A stretch of 64,000 bases of DNA. It comes from JAEUIT01 sp044220875 (lineage in GTDB: Bacteria > Planctomycetota > Phycisphaerae > Phycisphaerales > SM1A02). A program made the translations under genes and the position numbers. Below the pieces are notes generated by a model. That model worked only from the letters and a program-made list of their open reading frames with translations, was not told the origin of the DNA and did not search any database. Where the stretch lies: the NCBI GenBank assembly GCA_044220875.1, contig JBGAQH010000003.1, forward strand, positions 310,001 to 374,000, in the 5' to 3' direction. Below are positions 26,109 through 35,042 of the stretch, piece after piece; position 1 is the first letter of the stretch, and every line of letters begins with the position of its first letter.

Positions 26109-27404
26109 TCAGACGCCGTAGACCGCCGCGGCGCCGAGCTCCTCCGCGATGCGAAGCAGTTGGTTGTACTTCGCGGTGCGATCACTCCGGCAGGGGGCGC
26201 CGGTCTTGATCTGGCCGCAGTTGAGTGCGACCGCGAGATCGGCGATCGTCGCGTCCTCGGTCTCGCCCGAGCGGTGGCTCATGATGGTGCGGTAGCCCGA
26301 GCGATGGGCAAGGCTCACCGTCTCGATCGTCTCGGTGAGCGTGCCGATCTGGTTGACCTTCACGAGCACCGCGTTCGCACAGCCCTTCTTGATCCCCTCG
26401 GCGAGGATCGTCGCGTTCGTGCAGAAGAGGTCGTCGCCGACGAGCTGGGTGGTGGCGCCGAGCTTCTCGGTGATCTTCTTCCATCCGGCCCAATCGTCCT
26501 CGGCGAGGCCGTCCTCGATCGAGCGGATCGGCCACTTCGCGCACCACCGCGCCCAGAGGTCGATCATCTCGTCGCTGGTGACGACCTTCTTCGGGTCGCT
26601 CTTGAAGAAGCAGTATCCGGCCTGCTTCGACTTCTTGTTGATCTTCTTGGCCTCGTTCGCGAGTTCGCTCATCGCCGGATCGAGGGCGATCTGCACCTGG
26701 CGGCCGAGGTCATAGCCGGCCTTCTCGACGGCCTTGGCGATGAGCTCGCACGCCTCCTCGTTGGTCTTGAGGTTGGGGGCGAATCCGCCCTCGTCGCCGA
26801 CGGCCGTCGACAGGTGCCTGTCGTGGAGAATTCCGCGCAGCGCGTGGTAGATCTCGACGCCCGCCCGCATCGCGTCCTCGAAGTTGGTGAAGCCGGTCGG
26901 CTGCACCATGAACTCCTGGAAGTCGACGGTGTTGTCGGCGTGCTTGCCGCCGTTGAGGATGTTCATCATCGGCGCCGGAAGCCGACGGGCCTGCACGCCG
27001 CCGACGTAGCGGTAGAGCGGCTGGTCGGTCGCGCCGGCGGCGGCGTGGGCGACGGCGAGCGAGACGGCGAGCGTCGCGTTGGCGCCGAGCTTCGACTTGG
27101 TCGGCGTGCCGTCGAGCTCGATCATCACCCGGTCGATGTCGGTCTGGTCGCGGGCGTCCATCCCGAAGAGCTCGGGGGCGATCTTCTCGTTGACGTTGGT
27201 GACCGCCTTGGTCGTGCCCTTGCCGAGGTAGCGCTTCTTGTCGCCGTCGCGCAGCTCAGCCGCTTCGCGCTCGCCGGTGCTGGCGCCGCTCGGCACCGCG
27301 GCGCGGCCGCTCGAGCCTCCGGAGAGCATGACTTCGCATTCGACGGTGGGATTGCCGCGGGAATCGAGGACCTGACGGGCGTGGAGGTATTCGATGTCAA
27401 ACAT
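26109..27404 (-). CDS. eno: Enolase
   Basis: A 431-residue glycolytic enzyme converting 2-phosphoglycerate to phosphoenolpyruvate. The sequence shows ARQVLDSRGNPTVECEV at the N-terminus, the SGASTGEREA substrate loop, the Mg2+ ligand region around EDGLAEDDW, and the catalytic-Lys signature LVKVNQIGTLTETIE. SHRSGETEDATIADLAVAL follows. Length and motifs match typical bacterial enolases with no gaps. The start ATG at 27404 has a TACCCT box 9 nt upstream and no Shine-Dalgarno sequence. It also moonlights in the RNA degradosome in some bacteria, which cannot be judged here. Confidence 0.98.
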   Translation of the reverse strand: MFDIEYLHARQVLDSRGNPTVECEVMLSGGSSGRAAVPSGASTGEREAAELRDGDKKRYLGKGTTKAVTNVNEKIAPELFGMDARDQTDIDRVMIELDGTPTKSKLGANATLAVSLAVAHAAAGATDQPLYRYVGGVQARRLPAPMMNILNGGKHADNTVDFQEFMVQPTGFTNFEDAMRAGVEIYHALRGILHDRHLSTAVGDEGGFAPNLKTNEEACELIAKAVEKAGYDLGRQVQIALDPAMSELANEAKKINKKSKQAGYCFFKSDPKKVVTSDEMIDLWARWCAKWPIRSIEDGLAEDDWAGWKKITEKLGATTQLVGDDLFCTNATILAEGIKKGCANAVLVKVNQIGTLTETIETVSLAHRSGYRTIMSHRSGETEDATIADLAVALNCGQIKTGAPCRSDRTAKYNQLLRIAEELGAAAVYGV

Positions 27405-27413
27405 AGGGAACGG

Positions 27414-27419
27414 AGGGTA
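27414..27419 (-). promoter_or_regulatory. TANNNT box for leaderless enolase gene
   Basis: TACCCT on the minus strand lies 9 nt before the ATG at 27404. Confidence 0.35.
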
Positions 27420-27479
27420 GCAGATGCCGAGGCCCGCATCCGGGGTCCGCGGGGGTCGCTGCGCTCCGTCGCCGCTGAC

Positions 27480-29078
27480 CTACGAACAGAGTCCCCACGA
27501 GCCGAGGAGTATCGCCAGGTCCGCCGCGTCGACCTGTCCGTCGCCGTTGAGGTCACCATCGCAGGGGAGGGGCGTGGTCACGCTGATCGTGACCGGCGTC
27601 CCGTTCGCCATGCCGTCGCTGGGGGTGATCGTGCAGGCGATCGATTGGCCGGCGCTGGCGGTCGAACGCGGCAGCATGTCGGAACGACCGGCGGAGATCA
27701 CGCTCCGCACCACCGAGCCATTCACCTTCCACTGGTACTGGAAGCGGACGACGTCGCCGTCGAGGTCGTCCAGCACGAGCGGGCCATTCATGCGCACGGT
27801 GAGCGGGTCATCGGCATGCGGCGCCGCCGGTTCGAAACTCGCCGTGAACGCCGCCGGGGGGCGATTGAATGTCGGATCGAACGTCGGTTTCACCGTGACC
27901 GGCAGCGTCACGAGGGTGATCTCGTTGAAGCGGATCTCGACGCTCCAGGTCCCCGCGATGGTGTGCATGTCTGCGATGTCAAAGGACCACCAGAACCATG
28001 CGTAGCGATAGATCTCGGTGTTGAAGAAGGGGTAGGGGGCGGTGTCGACCGCGACCGTGCCGTTGGGCCGCTTCACGATGAAGTGCCACGTCGCGCCGAC
28101 CGGCAGGTTGTTCGTCTCGAGCCAGACGTACATCGTCTGCGAGGCGAAGGTCAGGTGCGAGGCATGCGGCAACGGATTCGGCAGGCCGGGCACGTTCGCG
28201 AGATTGACGTCGGTGACGCCGACGTTCGTGATCGCGTTGACGAGGCTCTCGGGCGGCTGACTCACGAAGCCGCTCTCGCCGCTGCGGCAGGGACCGGCGA
28301 AGGGCTCGTAGGCCTGATTGAGCTGGCGGCTCTCGAAATGCAGGTGCGGTCCGTAGCTGTAGCCGCTCGAAGCGGTGAGGCCGAGTTGCGTGCCCGCGCG
28401 GACGAACTGCCCGACGCTGACCGCGACGGAGTTGGTCTTGAGATGGAAGTACCAGGTCTCGCGGCCGAGCCCATGGTCGATGACGACGTAGTTCGCCTGG
28501 CCCTGCGGAAAGAGATTCTCGTCGGGCTCTCCGTCGTGGGTGTCGATGACGAGGCCGTCGAGCGCCGCGAAGACCGGCACGCCGATCGCCTTCTCGGCGA
28601 AGCTGTGCAGGCCCGAGTCGATGCCGGCGTGGCCGTCGTAGGTGAAGGGGTTGCAGGCGTAGTCGTGGAAGCTTCCCGCGGCGGGATCGAGGTCGACGTA
28701 GCCGGGCGGCACGAGGTCGGTGAACCATGTGCCCGACTGCGGCCAGAAGCGATAGAGAAGCGCAGCAAAGGGATCGCCGCCGGCGACGCCTCCCTCACCG
28801 GGAAGGGCGGGCACGACAGAATTGCCGTCGAGCCCGAGCGCCGAGCGGTTCGCGGCGATGCGGGCTTCGACTGCGGCTCGTTCCGCCGGCGGGATGCAGT
28901 CGCCGCGCTCGGGGCGATCCAGCGAGCCTCCGCCGCCGAAGCGGAACTCGGACGAGGCGACAGTCGAAAGGGGGGCCGACTCGGGGGTCGCGGTCGTTCG
29001 TTGGGCGGCGGCACCCCGACCGTTCTCGGGCGTGGCCGCGAGGAGAAGAACGCTGGCGAGCGCAAGGGCGATGGTCAT
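27480..29078 (-). CDS. Secreted M23 (LytM-type) peptidase with dockerin-like tail
   Basis: A 532-residue exported protein with an N-terminal signal peptide (MTIALALASVLLLAATP). The M23 metallopeptidase domain spans about residues 145-270, with zinc ligands His 150 and Asp 154 (GHAGIDSG) and His 247 (GPHLHFES); catalytic His 212 is in WYFHLKT. Residues ~290-500 form beta-rich Ig/PKD-like modules. The C-terminus carries one dockerin-type loop (DLNGDGQVDAADLAILLGSWG). The enzyme may cut peptidoglycan cross-links or another Gly-rich peptide; the target is unknown. The ATG at 29078 has a TAGGGT box 9 nt upstream. Confidence 0.85.
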   Translation of the reverse strand: MTIALALASVLLLAATPENGRGAAAQRTTATPESAPLSTVASSEFRFGGGGSLDRPERGDCIPPAERAAVEARIAANRSALGLDGNSVVPALPGEGGVAGGDPFAALLYRFWPQSGTWFTDLVPPGYVDLDPAAGSFHDYACNPFTYDGHAGIDSGLHSFAEKAIGVPVFAALDGLVIDTHDGEPDENLFPQGQANYVVIDHGLGRETWYFHLKTNSVAVSVGQFVRAGTQLGLTASSGYSYGPHLHFESRQLNQAYEPFAGPCRSGESGFVSQPPESLVNAITNVGVTDVNLANVPGLPNPLPHASHLTFASQTMYVWLETNNLPVGATWHFIVKRPNGTVAVDTAPYPFFNTEIYRYAWFWWSFDIADMHTIAGTWSVEIRFNEITLVTLPVTVKPTFDPTFNRPPAAFTASFEPAAPHADDPLTVRMNGPLVLDDLDGDVVRFQYQWKVNGSVVRSVISAGRSDMLPRSTASAGQSIACTITPSDGMANGTPVTISVTTPLPCDGDLNGDGQVDAADLAILLGSWGLCS

Positions 29079-29087
29079 GGCGAGAGG

Positions 29088-29093
29088 ACCCTA
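29088..29093 (-). promoter_or_regulatory. TANNNT box for leaderless M23 peptidase gene
   Basis: TAGGGT on the minus strand lies 9 nt before the ATG at 29078. Confidence 0.35.
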
Positions 29094-29198
29094 CCGCCGG
29101 AGCACGTCAACGCAAGCGCGCCGTGGCCGAGTGGTCGCCGAATGTGCAGTCGCAACGTCCGCCGCGGCGGGGAGCGGCCCCGTTCGCCCACGCGGCGC

Positions 29199-29948
29199 TT
29201 ACTTTCGCAGGACTTCCTTGGTCTGCTCGGCGAGATAGAGAATCCGGGTGCACGCGGTGCACTGCACGAGCACGTTCGGATTGCTCATGAGCGTCGCGAC
29301 GCTCGCGAAGGGGATTTCGATTCGGCAGCAGGAGCAGGCGTACTCCTTGTGACGTCGGTCGATCTCCTCGACCTCGGCCATCACCTCGCCGTCGCGGTCG
29401 TCGCCGACCTTGTCGAAGATCTTCCGCTCGCGGGCGGGGACGGCCTTGCCGGCGATCTCACGCTCGCGCTCGAGTTCGGCGAGCCGCTCGGCGCACTCGG
29501 CCTTGCGCTCGGCGAGCTGGGCCTTCACCACGTCATGGATCTTCTTCCGCTCGGCGATCTGTCCGGCGAGCGCAGCCGCCTGCTTCTTCACCTGCTCGAG
29601 GCGCTCCATGTCGGCGAGCCCGCGATCGTCGCATTCCTTCTTCTTCCCCTCGAGGGTCTTCACCTCGCCGAGGATCGCCTTGTACTGCTTGTCGTTGTTC
29701 GAGCTGTTCAGTTCGCTGCGGAGCTTCGCGATGCGGTCGCTGAAACCTTGGGCTTCGGTCTCGAGGTTGTGAATGGTTGCCTGAAGCTGACGAGCCTGCG
29801 AGGCGAGTTCCGTCTCCTGACGCTGCACGCCGGCCAGAAGCTTGGCCTGGGCGGCGAGGTCCCGCTCTGCACCATCCACCCGCGTTCGCAGCGCTCGAAC
29901 CTGGCTGTCGACGCGATAGAGGGTGAGCAGGTGTTCCATCAGGCTCAT
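29199..29948 (-). CDS. Coiled-coil protein with C4-type zinc ribbon
   Basis: A 249-residue protein. Residues 1-185 form a long helical hairpin rich in Glu, Lys, Gln and Ala (for example LEGKKKECDDRGLADMERLE), with a conserved NNDKQYKAILGEVKTLEGK centre. The C-terminal zinc ribbon has two Cys pairs (CSCCRIEIP and CTACTRILY). This is the widespread DUF/zf-RING_7-type family, for which roles in nucleic acid binding or type III secretion chaperoning have been suggested in some members. I chose the ATG at 29948; a second ATG at 29939 is also possible. It lies downstream of cdsA on the same strand, 108 nt apart. Confidence 0.82.
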   Translation of the reverse strand: MSLMEHLLTLYRVDSQVRALRTRVDGAERDLAAQAKLLAGVQRQETELASQARQLQATIHNLETEAQGFSDRIAKLRSELNSSNNDKQYKAILGEVKTLEGKKKECDDRGLADMERLEQVKKQAAALAGQIAERKKIHDVVKAQLAERKAECAERLAELEREREIAGKAVPARERKIFDKVGDDRDGEVMAEVEEIDRRHKEYACSCCRIEIPFASVATLMSNPNVLVQCTACTRILYLAEQTKEVLRK

Positions 29949-30056
29949 CGGCGGCTCCGGAGGAGGAAGCGGGCGAGGGCGTCGGCACTGCCGACGTCCA
30001 CCCGGATCAAAGTCGCTTTCGATTCTACCGGAGGCAGTCGCCGTCGGACGGATCAT

Positions 30057-30953
30057 TCAGACGCGATCGATGCCCCGCTCGGCAAGGAGGCTCGCCACGA
30101 CGAGGAGCCAGTACACGACCGGTCCGGCCATGAGGAGCGAATCGAGGACGTCGAGGACGCCTCCCATACCGGGGAGGATTCGACCTGAGTCCTTCACCCC
30201 CGCATCCCGCTTGAAGAGGCTTTCCGCAAGGTCGCCCCCCTGGCCGACCACGCCCAGCATGGCGCCGCCGAGGGCGCCGAGCCAGACCGGCAGGTGGTCG
30301 CCGACAGCGGTCAGGCCAGCCGAATACCACGCCAGAAGTGCCCCGACCAGCGTCGCGGTGAGGACGCCGCCGATCAGGCCCTCCCAGGATTTCTTGGGAG
30401 AGAGCCACGGGATCAGTTTGTGCCGACCGATCGAGACGCCCGTGAAGTAGGCCCCGATGTCGCAACTCTTGGTGGTGAGGACCGCGCCGACGAGGAGCCA
30501 AGCGGAGTGGTCGCGGCGGATGAGCGGCCAGAAGGCCAGAAGGACGCCGGCGTAGACCGAGACCACAAGCAGTCCACCGGTCGCCGCCATCACGCCGCGG
30601 ATGTTCCGGCCGCTCGAGAAGGTCATGAGGCCGGCGAGCAGGATGGCCACGAGGAGCGTCGCGACGATGCCAACGGCCATCGCCGGAGACGACAGGGAGG
30701 GGAGGAGCGCGACGCCCACGTAGGCGCCGGTCGCCGTCAGCATCGCCAGCCACGCCCGCGTCGCCACGCCGACGCGCGTGAGCATCTCCGCCGTCTCGCG
30801 AGCCATGAGCGGGGCGATGAGCAGTCCCACCGCGAAGACGCAGACGCCGCGCAGCGCGCTGCCGCCGGCCGCCGCGATCCGCTCGTCGAGCCAGACGACG
30901 AGCAGGATCGCCACGATGAGGATCGGTCCGGTGATCAGGCGGTAGCGAAGCAT
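30057..30953 (-). CDS. cdsA: Phosphatidate cytidylyltransferase
   Basis: A 298-residue membrane protein with about eight hydrophobic segments. The signature region is SPKKSWEGLIGG followed by GDLAESLFKRDAGVKDSGRI and PGMGGVLDVLDSLL, which carries the Mg2+/CTP-binding Asp residues. It makes CDP-diacylglycerol from phosphatidic acid and CTP, the entry step for phospholipid headgroup synthesis. It follows the rhodanese gene by 51 nt on the minus strand, so it probably shares a transcript with recX, the lipoprotein and the rhodanese. No isoprenoid synthase (uppS) precedes it, unlike the common uppS-cdsA order. Confidence 0.95.
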   Translation of the reverse strand: MLRYRLITGPILIVAILLVVWLDERIAAAGGSALRGVCVFAVGLLIAPLMARETAEMLTRVGVATRAWLAMLTATGAYVGVALLPSLSSPAMAVGIVATLLVAILLAGLMTFSSGRNIRGVMAATGGLLVVSVYAGVLLAFWPLIRRDHSAWLLVGAVLTTKSCDIGAYFTGVSIGRHKLIPWLSPKKSWEGLIGGVLTATLVGALLAWYSAGLTAVGDHLPVWLGALGGAMLGVVGQGGDLAESLFKRDAGVKDSGRILPGMGGVLDVLDSLLMAGPVVYWLLVVASLLAERGIDRV

Positions 30954-31004
30954 CGAGCGGGCGTTCCTCGTGGGTCCGTGTGCGGTGCGGCGGCGCGTGA
31001 GCGC

Positions 31005-31421
31005 TCAGTAGGAGGGAATCGAGCGATCGATGTCGCGTGACCAGAGGTCGATGCCGCCGGCGAGCGAGTGGGCGTCGAAGCCGGCGGCCCGGAGCACCGC
31101 GGTGGCCCGCAGGCTGCGCACGCCATGATGGCAATGGACGACGACGATCCGCTTGCCCTCCTCGTCGAGACGCTCGCGGATCTCGTCGAGCCGTTGCTCG
31201 AGCAGATGGAGCGGGACGAACATCGATCCGGCGATCGACGCGATCGTGCGCTCCTGCTCGGTGCGGCAGTCGAGGAGGAGCGGCGTGTCTGGACCGCGCG
31301 GCGCCTGCAGTCGCTCCGACGTCTCGCGCGGCGTCCGTTCCCACTCCGGCCGATAGGGATAGCCGACGGGAAGGCCGCGGGCATCAAGCCCCATTGCATC
31401 GCTGCGGGGAGCGTCCGTCAT
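31005..31421 (-). CDS. Rhodanese-like domain protein
   Basis: A 138-residue soluble protein with one rhodanese module. LLLDCRTEQERTIASIAGSMFVPL and the active-site loop VVHCHHGVRS with Cys 97 are visible, then the typical AGFDAHSLAGGIDLWSR end. Such proteins carry persulfide sulfur on the active Cys, donor and acceptor unknown. The start ATG overlaps the stop of the lipoprotein gene (ATGA at 31418-31421), so the two are coupled. Confidence 0.92.
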   Translation of the reverse strand: MTDAPRSDAMGLDARGLPVGYPYRPEWERTPRETSERLQAPRGPDTPLLLDCRTEQERTIASIAGSMFVPLHLLEQRLDEIRERLDEEGKRIVVVHCHHGVRSLRATAVLRAAGFDAHSLAGGIDLWSRDIDRSIPSY

Positions 31422-31981
31422 GGAGCGCTGGCCCCGCCGACGCTCGAGGAGAGCAGGGGCGGCGTGGTCGGCACCCGCGTGGTCGACCAGGGCGCTGCGC
31501 GGAAGAGCCGGCAGGGGAACGCCACGAGGTCGAACGCGGCGTTGAGGGGTGCGACGACGCCCTCGAGCGCCGCGGCACCGCCGTTGCCGGAGACTTCCAG
31601 CGAGGTCAGCGGCGTCGGCCACTCGCCGCGCTCGCGGGCCGTCGAGTGATCGTAGAGCCGCTCGGTCGCGTAGTGCGGCTGGGCCTCGACCTGCCGGCGC
31701 TCGATGCGCACCACGGTCCGCGCCCACGTCGAGCGGTCGAGGCCTCCGTTGAGGCTCGGGGTCTCGTTGGCGGGCAACGCCCCGGGCATGCGACCGGCAA
31801 GATCGGGCAGGTCGTTGCTCACGGATCCGTCGGTCGACGACGCCGCGAGGAGGCCGTCGGCGCGATTGAGGTGGCCGGTGCAGCCGCCAAGCCCGATCGC
31901 CGCGCAGGCGACGAGGAGGGGCGATCCGACGGCGGCGAGGCGTGAGGGCGATGCGGGCATCGACAGCATGGGGAATCTCAA
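31418..31981 (-). CDS. Putative lipoprotein of unknown function
   Basis: A 187-residue protein with a lipoprotein signal (ACAAIGLGGC, lipid-linked Cys near residue 34 of the longest form). The mature part is polar, with no family recognised. Segments such as TPLTSLEVSGNGGAAALEG and AFDLVAFPCRLF suggest a small beta domain. Several ATGs near the start (codons 1, 5 and 8) are possible. It starts 6 nt after recX and overlaps the rhodanese gene, so it is the middle gene of an operon. Confidence 0.65.
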   Translation of the reverse strand: MRFPMLSMPASPSRLAAVGSPLLVACAAIGLGGCTGHLNRADGLLAASSTDGSVSNDLPDLAGRMPGALPANETPSLNGGLDRSTWARTVVRIERRQVEAQPHYATERLYDHSTARERGEWPTPLTSLEVSGNGGAAALEGVVAPLNAAFDLVAFPCRLFRAAPWSTTRVPTTPPLLSSSVGGASAP

Positions 31982-31987
31982 GGGCGT

Positions 31988-32698
31988 TCAACGATCGTCG
32001 GTGGGTGCAAGGCCGAGGCGGTCGAGCACGTGGTCAATGGTATCGGCATCAAAGCCGCGGCGGGCGAGCAGCTGACCGATGCGCCGCGCACGCTGCAGCG
32101 TTTGCTTCGCGCGGTCCGCCGCTGCGCCGCGCGGGGCGGCGCGAAGGGCGGTGCGAGCCAGGGCCTCGGCTCGCGCCCGGTCGCCCGCCGCTGGGGCCGC
32201 TGCGCGAGCAACCTGTCTCGCCAGCGCGCCATCCACGCCTTCCTCGGCGAGTGTCTCGGCGATGAAGGCATGCGAGCAACCGCGTTCCTCCGCGAGCGTC
32301 TGGGCCCGAGCGGTGGCATAGCGCCGGTCGTCCTGCCAACCGTCGGCCGTCAGTTCGTCCAAGGTCGCGTTCGCCGACGCCTCGCTGATCGCGTGGCGCT
32401 CGGTGAGGATCCTGGCCAGCGTCGCCCGGCTCTGGTCGCTTCGACCCAGCGTGCGAAGGGCCAGGGTTCGCGCCGCGGCCCGCTCGCAGGCGGTCATGAG
32501 TCGGCGACGCAGGGCCGCGGAGACGGCGAGTCCCTCACGAAGCTTCAGTTCGTCGACGGCGCTTCGCACCACCGTGCCGACGCGCTCGCCATCGATGCGC
32601 ACGTCAATCAGGTTCGGATCGCGCGGTCGCGGCGAGAGGGCCGTGATGCGGTTCGCGGAAGGGGAGGATGTGCTGGATCGTGTTCCGGTGCGGGCCAT
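31988..32698 (-). CDS. recX: RecX-family regulatory protein
   Basis: A 236-residue helical protein with RecX-type three-helix repeats: LALRTLGRSDQSRATLARIL, then LDELTADGWQDDRRYATARAQ and later ARRIGQLLARRGFDADTIDHVLDRL. RecX binds RecA filaments and tunes recombination. recA is not in the window. Length is between that of E. coli and Bacillus RecX. It follows the TPR gene by 10 nt and precedes the lipoprotein gene by 6 nt, so it is part of the minus-strand operon at 30057-33086. The basic N-terminus may be shorter than drawn. Confidence 0.85.
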   Translation of the reverse strand: MARTGTRSSTSSPSANRITALSPRPRDPNLIDVRIDGERVGTVVRSAVDELKLREGLAVSAALRRRLMTACERAAARTLALRTLGRSDQSRATLARILTERHAISEASANATLDELTADGWQDDRRYATARAQTLAEERGCSHAFIAETLAEEGVDGALARQVARAAAPAAGDRARAEALARTALRAAPRGAAADRAKQTLQRARRIGQLLARRGFDADTIDHVLDRLGLAPTDDR

Positions 32699-32708
32699 GG
32701 TCGACCTC

Positions 32709-33086
32709 TCAGTCGCTGAGCTGATCGAGATAGCCAGCGATCTCGCTGGCCGCGTGCTGGTCGCGCACCGCCCTGGCCCGCTCGAGTCCGAGCTTCAGGG
32801 CGGCGACGGCTTCGGCCGTCCGGTTCGCCTCCTCCAAGGTCCGGGCCTTGTGGAAGTAGGCGTAGCAGTAGTTCGGATCGGCGGCGAGACAGCGGTCGTA
32901 CCAGCGAACCGCCTCGTCGGTCGCGCCGCGGCGGCCATGCTCCTGAGCGACGCCGTAGAGGAGAAACGCGTCGTTGGGCTCCGATTCGACGAGCCGCAGC
33001 AGTTGGGCGAGGCGGTCGGTCCCCTGAGTGCCGCCTGCACCCGCCGTCGGGCCGCGCATCGGGGCTGGATCTCGATCGTGCGTCAC
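32709..33086 (-). CDS. Small TPR protein
   Basis: A 125-residue soluble protein with two TPR units (PNDAFLLYGVAQEHGRRGATD and NYCYAYFHKARTLEEANR) and a C-terminal helix. It probably mediates protein contacts; no specific role can be read. I chose GTG 33086 because a TACCAT box lies 8 nt upstream; a GTG at 33107 and an ATG at codon 10 (MRGP) are alternatives. It leads the operon with recX, the lipoprotein, rhodanese and cdsA. Confidence 0.7.
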   Translation of the reverse strand: MTHDRDPAPMRGPTAGAGGTQGTDRLAQLLRLVESEPNDAFLLYGVAQEHGRRGATDEAVRWYDRCLAADPNYCYAYFHKARTLEEANRTAEAVAALKLGLERARAVRDQHAASEIAGYLDQLSD

Positions 33087-33094
33087 GGGTGAGG

Positions 33095-33100
33095 ATGGTA
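33095..33100 (-). promoter_or_regulatory. TANNNT box for leaderless TPR-recX operon
   Basis: TACCAT on the minus strand lies 8 nt before the GTG at 33086. Confidence 0.35.
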
Positions 33101-33157
33101 TCGTCACCGCAGCGTGAGGGGCCGTTCGCCGACTCCGCCTTTCGTCCCGAGGTCCTG

Positions 33158-35020
33158 ATGCTGTCGATGGCCACCACGCACGGTCTGCGTCGTCTGATCA
33201 CCGTCGCGCTTGCGCTGGGAGCAAGCACGCTTGCCCTGACCGCGTGCACCACCGAGAAGTCCTATGCCGAGGAGCAGGCCGCCAAGCGGGCCGCGCCGCG
33301 TCCGGCGCCGGTCCTCGTCCTGCGCCATCACGTCGGCGGCACGCACCATCGGGTGATCGTCCGCGGCGAGGTCACCTACGCGGCCTTCGGTAACTCGCTG
33401 ATGGCCATCTCGACCCAGTCGGGGACGGTGCTCCACAGCCTCGAGCTCATGCCCTTCGGCACGAGCGGGGCGCTGGTGGCCCTCGCCGAAGTTCCCGGCG
33501 CCGACGAGCTTGTTGCGGTGCTCGACGGCACGGCGGTCATGCGGATCTCGATCGCCGATCCGAGCGTGCCCGAGATCGTCGCCACGCGCCGCGTGAACGA
33601 GATTGGCTTCGGACCGCGCACGGTGGGCGTGGCCGGCGGGGAGATCTGGATCTCGGGCGACGCGGGCATCGTCCCCTGGTCCAAGGTGCATGCGCCGTTC
33701 CGATGGATGACCGCCGAGGAGCGCAAGACGGTCGAGAAGGAACAGGCCGCCTACGTGCCGCCGGCGCCGCTTCTGGCCGAGGCCGCGGCAACGGCGGCGC
33801 GCGGCGAGGTCGGCGCCGTGATCGCGACCGGCGAGGGGCTCGTCGCTCCGGTGGGGCGCCGCGTCTATGCGATCGACAGCGGCCGCTTCGTCGGCGCCGC
33901 GTCGCGGCTCGAGGCGGTGCCCACCCAGCAGCTCACCCGACTTGGCTTCACCGCGGAGGAGGCGAGCCGCACGCCGGCGCCGCTCTTCACCTTCATCCTC
34001 CAATCGGCCGAAGGCGCCCAAGTCGGCCTCATGGGTCCGGACGTGCGCGAGATCGACTCGCGGGCCGTGCCCGGAACCGTGCGCTGCGTGCGCCTCTTCG
34101 GCGCGACGCTCTTCGCCGTCACCGATACCGACATCGTCGCCTTCAGCATCGCCCGCACGCCGGAGAGCATCACCCTCGGCACGCCGACCTTCATTGCCGT
34201 CCGCGGGGCGCGGGACATCGACGCGATCACCGACAACGACTTTGCCGTGGTCGGGAGCTTCGGGCGGGCCTTCTACCGCTGGCAGAAGGACGGACGCGGC
34301 GACGCGGACACCTTCTACAAGGCGAGCCGCGAGCCGAGTCGCCTGACCTACGCCTCGACCGATCGGCGTCGCATCCTTGCCGGCGGCGAGGAGGGCTCGT
34401 GGCTCTACACGATCGGCGACGACGTCGCCCTCGTGAACCAGCCGGTGCCGATCGAGACGGGGGCCCGCGAAAGCGTGGCCGGCGGCTGGGGACGGGCGAC
34501 GATCGCGAAGGACAGGCGGAGCGTTCTGGTGAAGTCGTCGGCGCCGCTTCCGCCGCCGACGGATGCCGCGGCGCCGAAGCCGACGATCACCGATGCGGGC
34601 GAACTCGTCTGGACGCCGTCGACCAAGGGCGAGATCGCCGGCGTCGAGTCGCTCGACGGCAAGCTCTGGATCTGGCACCAGGATGGCGTCGACGTCCTCG
34701 GCGTCGAGGGGGGCGCGCTTCGCCAACTCGGCGCGTTTCGCATCGAAGGCCCGGTGAAGTACCTCTTCCCGCAGCGGGTCGGCGGCGCCGCCGCCTACGT
34801 GAGCGAGTTCGGCGGCTTCGGCCTGCTCGACTTCATCGATCGCGACGCGTTGCCCACCACCGGCGGCGAACGACTGGTCGACATCGACGCCGACGGCACC
34901 GACGACGTGGTCCTCACCAAGGCCGAGCTCGAGGGAGCCAACGCCGGCGGGTCGCTCGGGCGCATCACCATGCCGATTGGCCGCGACCGCAGCGATCTCG
35001 AGCTGCCGAAGAAGAAGTGA
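33158..35020 (+). CDS. Large lipoprotein, probable beta-propeller
   Basis: A 620-residue protein with a lipoprotein signal (VALALGASTLALTAC). The mature part is made of repeated four-strand units with blade-like patterns (for example DNDFAVVGSFGRAFYRW and GGRSVAGG-type turns), which suggests a beta-propeller, and ends with a polar stretch (DIDADGTDDVVL) that resembles an FG-GAP Ca2+ loop. No enzyme motif is visible. The start ATG was chosen because the signal peptide follows directly. It is divergent from the TPR operon and converges with the zinc-ribbon membrane protein gene at a 22-nt gap. Confidence 0.65.
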   Translation: MLSMATTHGLRRLITVALALGASTLALTACTTEKSYAEEQAAKRAAPRPAPVLVLRHHVGGTHHRVIVRGEVTYAAFGNSLMAISTQSGTVLHSLELMPFGTSGALVALAEVPGADELVAVLDGTAVMRISIADPSVPEIVATRRVNEIGFGPRTVGVAGGEIWISGDAGIVPWSKVHAPFRWMTAEERKTVEKEQAAYVPPAPLLAEAAATAARGEVGAVIATGEGLVAPVGRRVYAIDSGRFVGAASRLEAVPTQQLTRLGFTAEEASRTPAPLFTFILQSAEGAQVGLMGPDVREIDSRAVPGTVRCVRLFGATLFAVTDTDIVAFSIARTPESITLGTPTFIAVRGARDIDAITDNDFAVVGSFGRAFYRWQKDGRGDADTFYKASREPSRLTYASTDRRRILAGGEEGSWLYTIGDDVALVNQPVPIETGARESVAGGWGRATIAKDRRSVLVKSSAPLPPPTDAAAPKPTITDAGELVWTPSTKGEIAGVESLDGKLWIWHQDGVDVLGVEGGALRQLGAFRIEGPVKYLFPQRVGGAAAYVSEFGGFGLLDFIDRDALPTTGGERLVDIDADGTDDVVLTKAELEGANAGGSLGRITMPIGRDRSDLELPKKK

Positions 35021-35042
35021 GTTCGCGTTCGACGCGCCGGCG

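Noticed and set aside
26061..30188. Very long open frame on the plus strand (over 1300 codons)
   Set aside because: It is antisense to enolase, the M23 peptidase and the zinc-ribbon gene. The composition (Arg, Asp, His, Val-rich) is that of a high-GC shadow frame.
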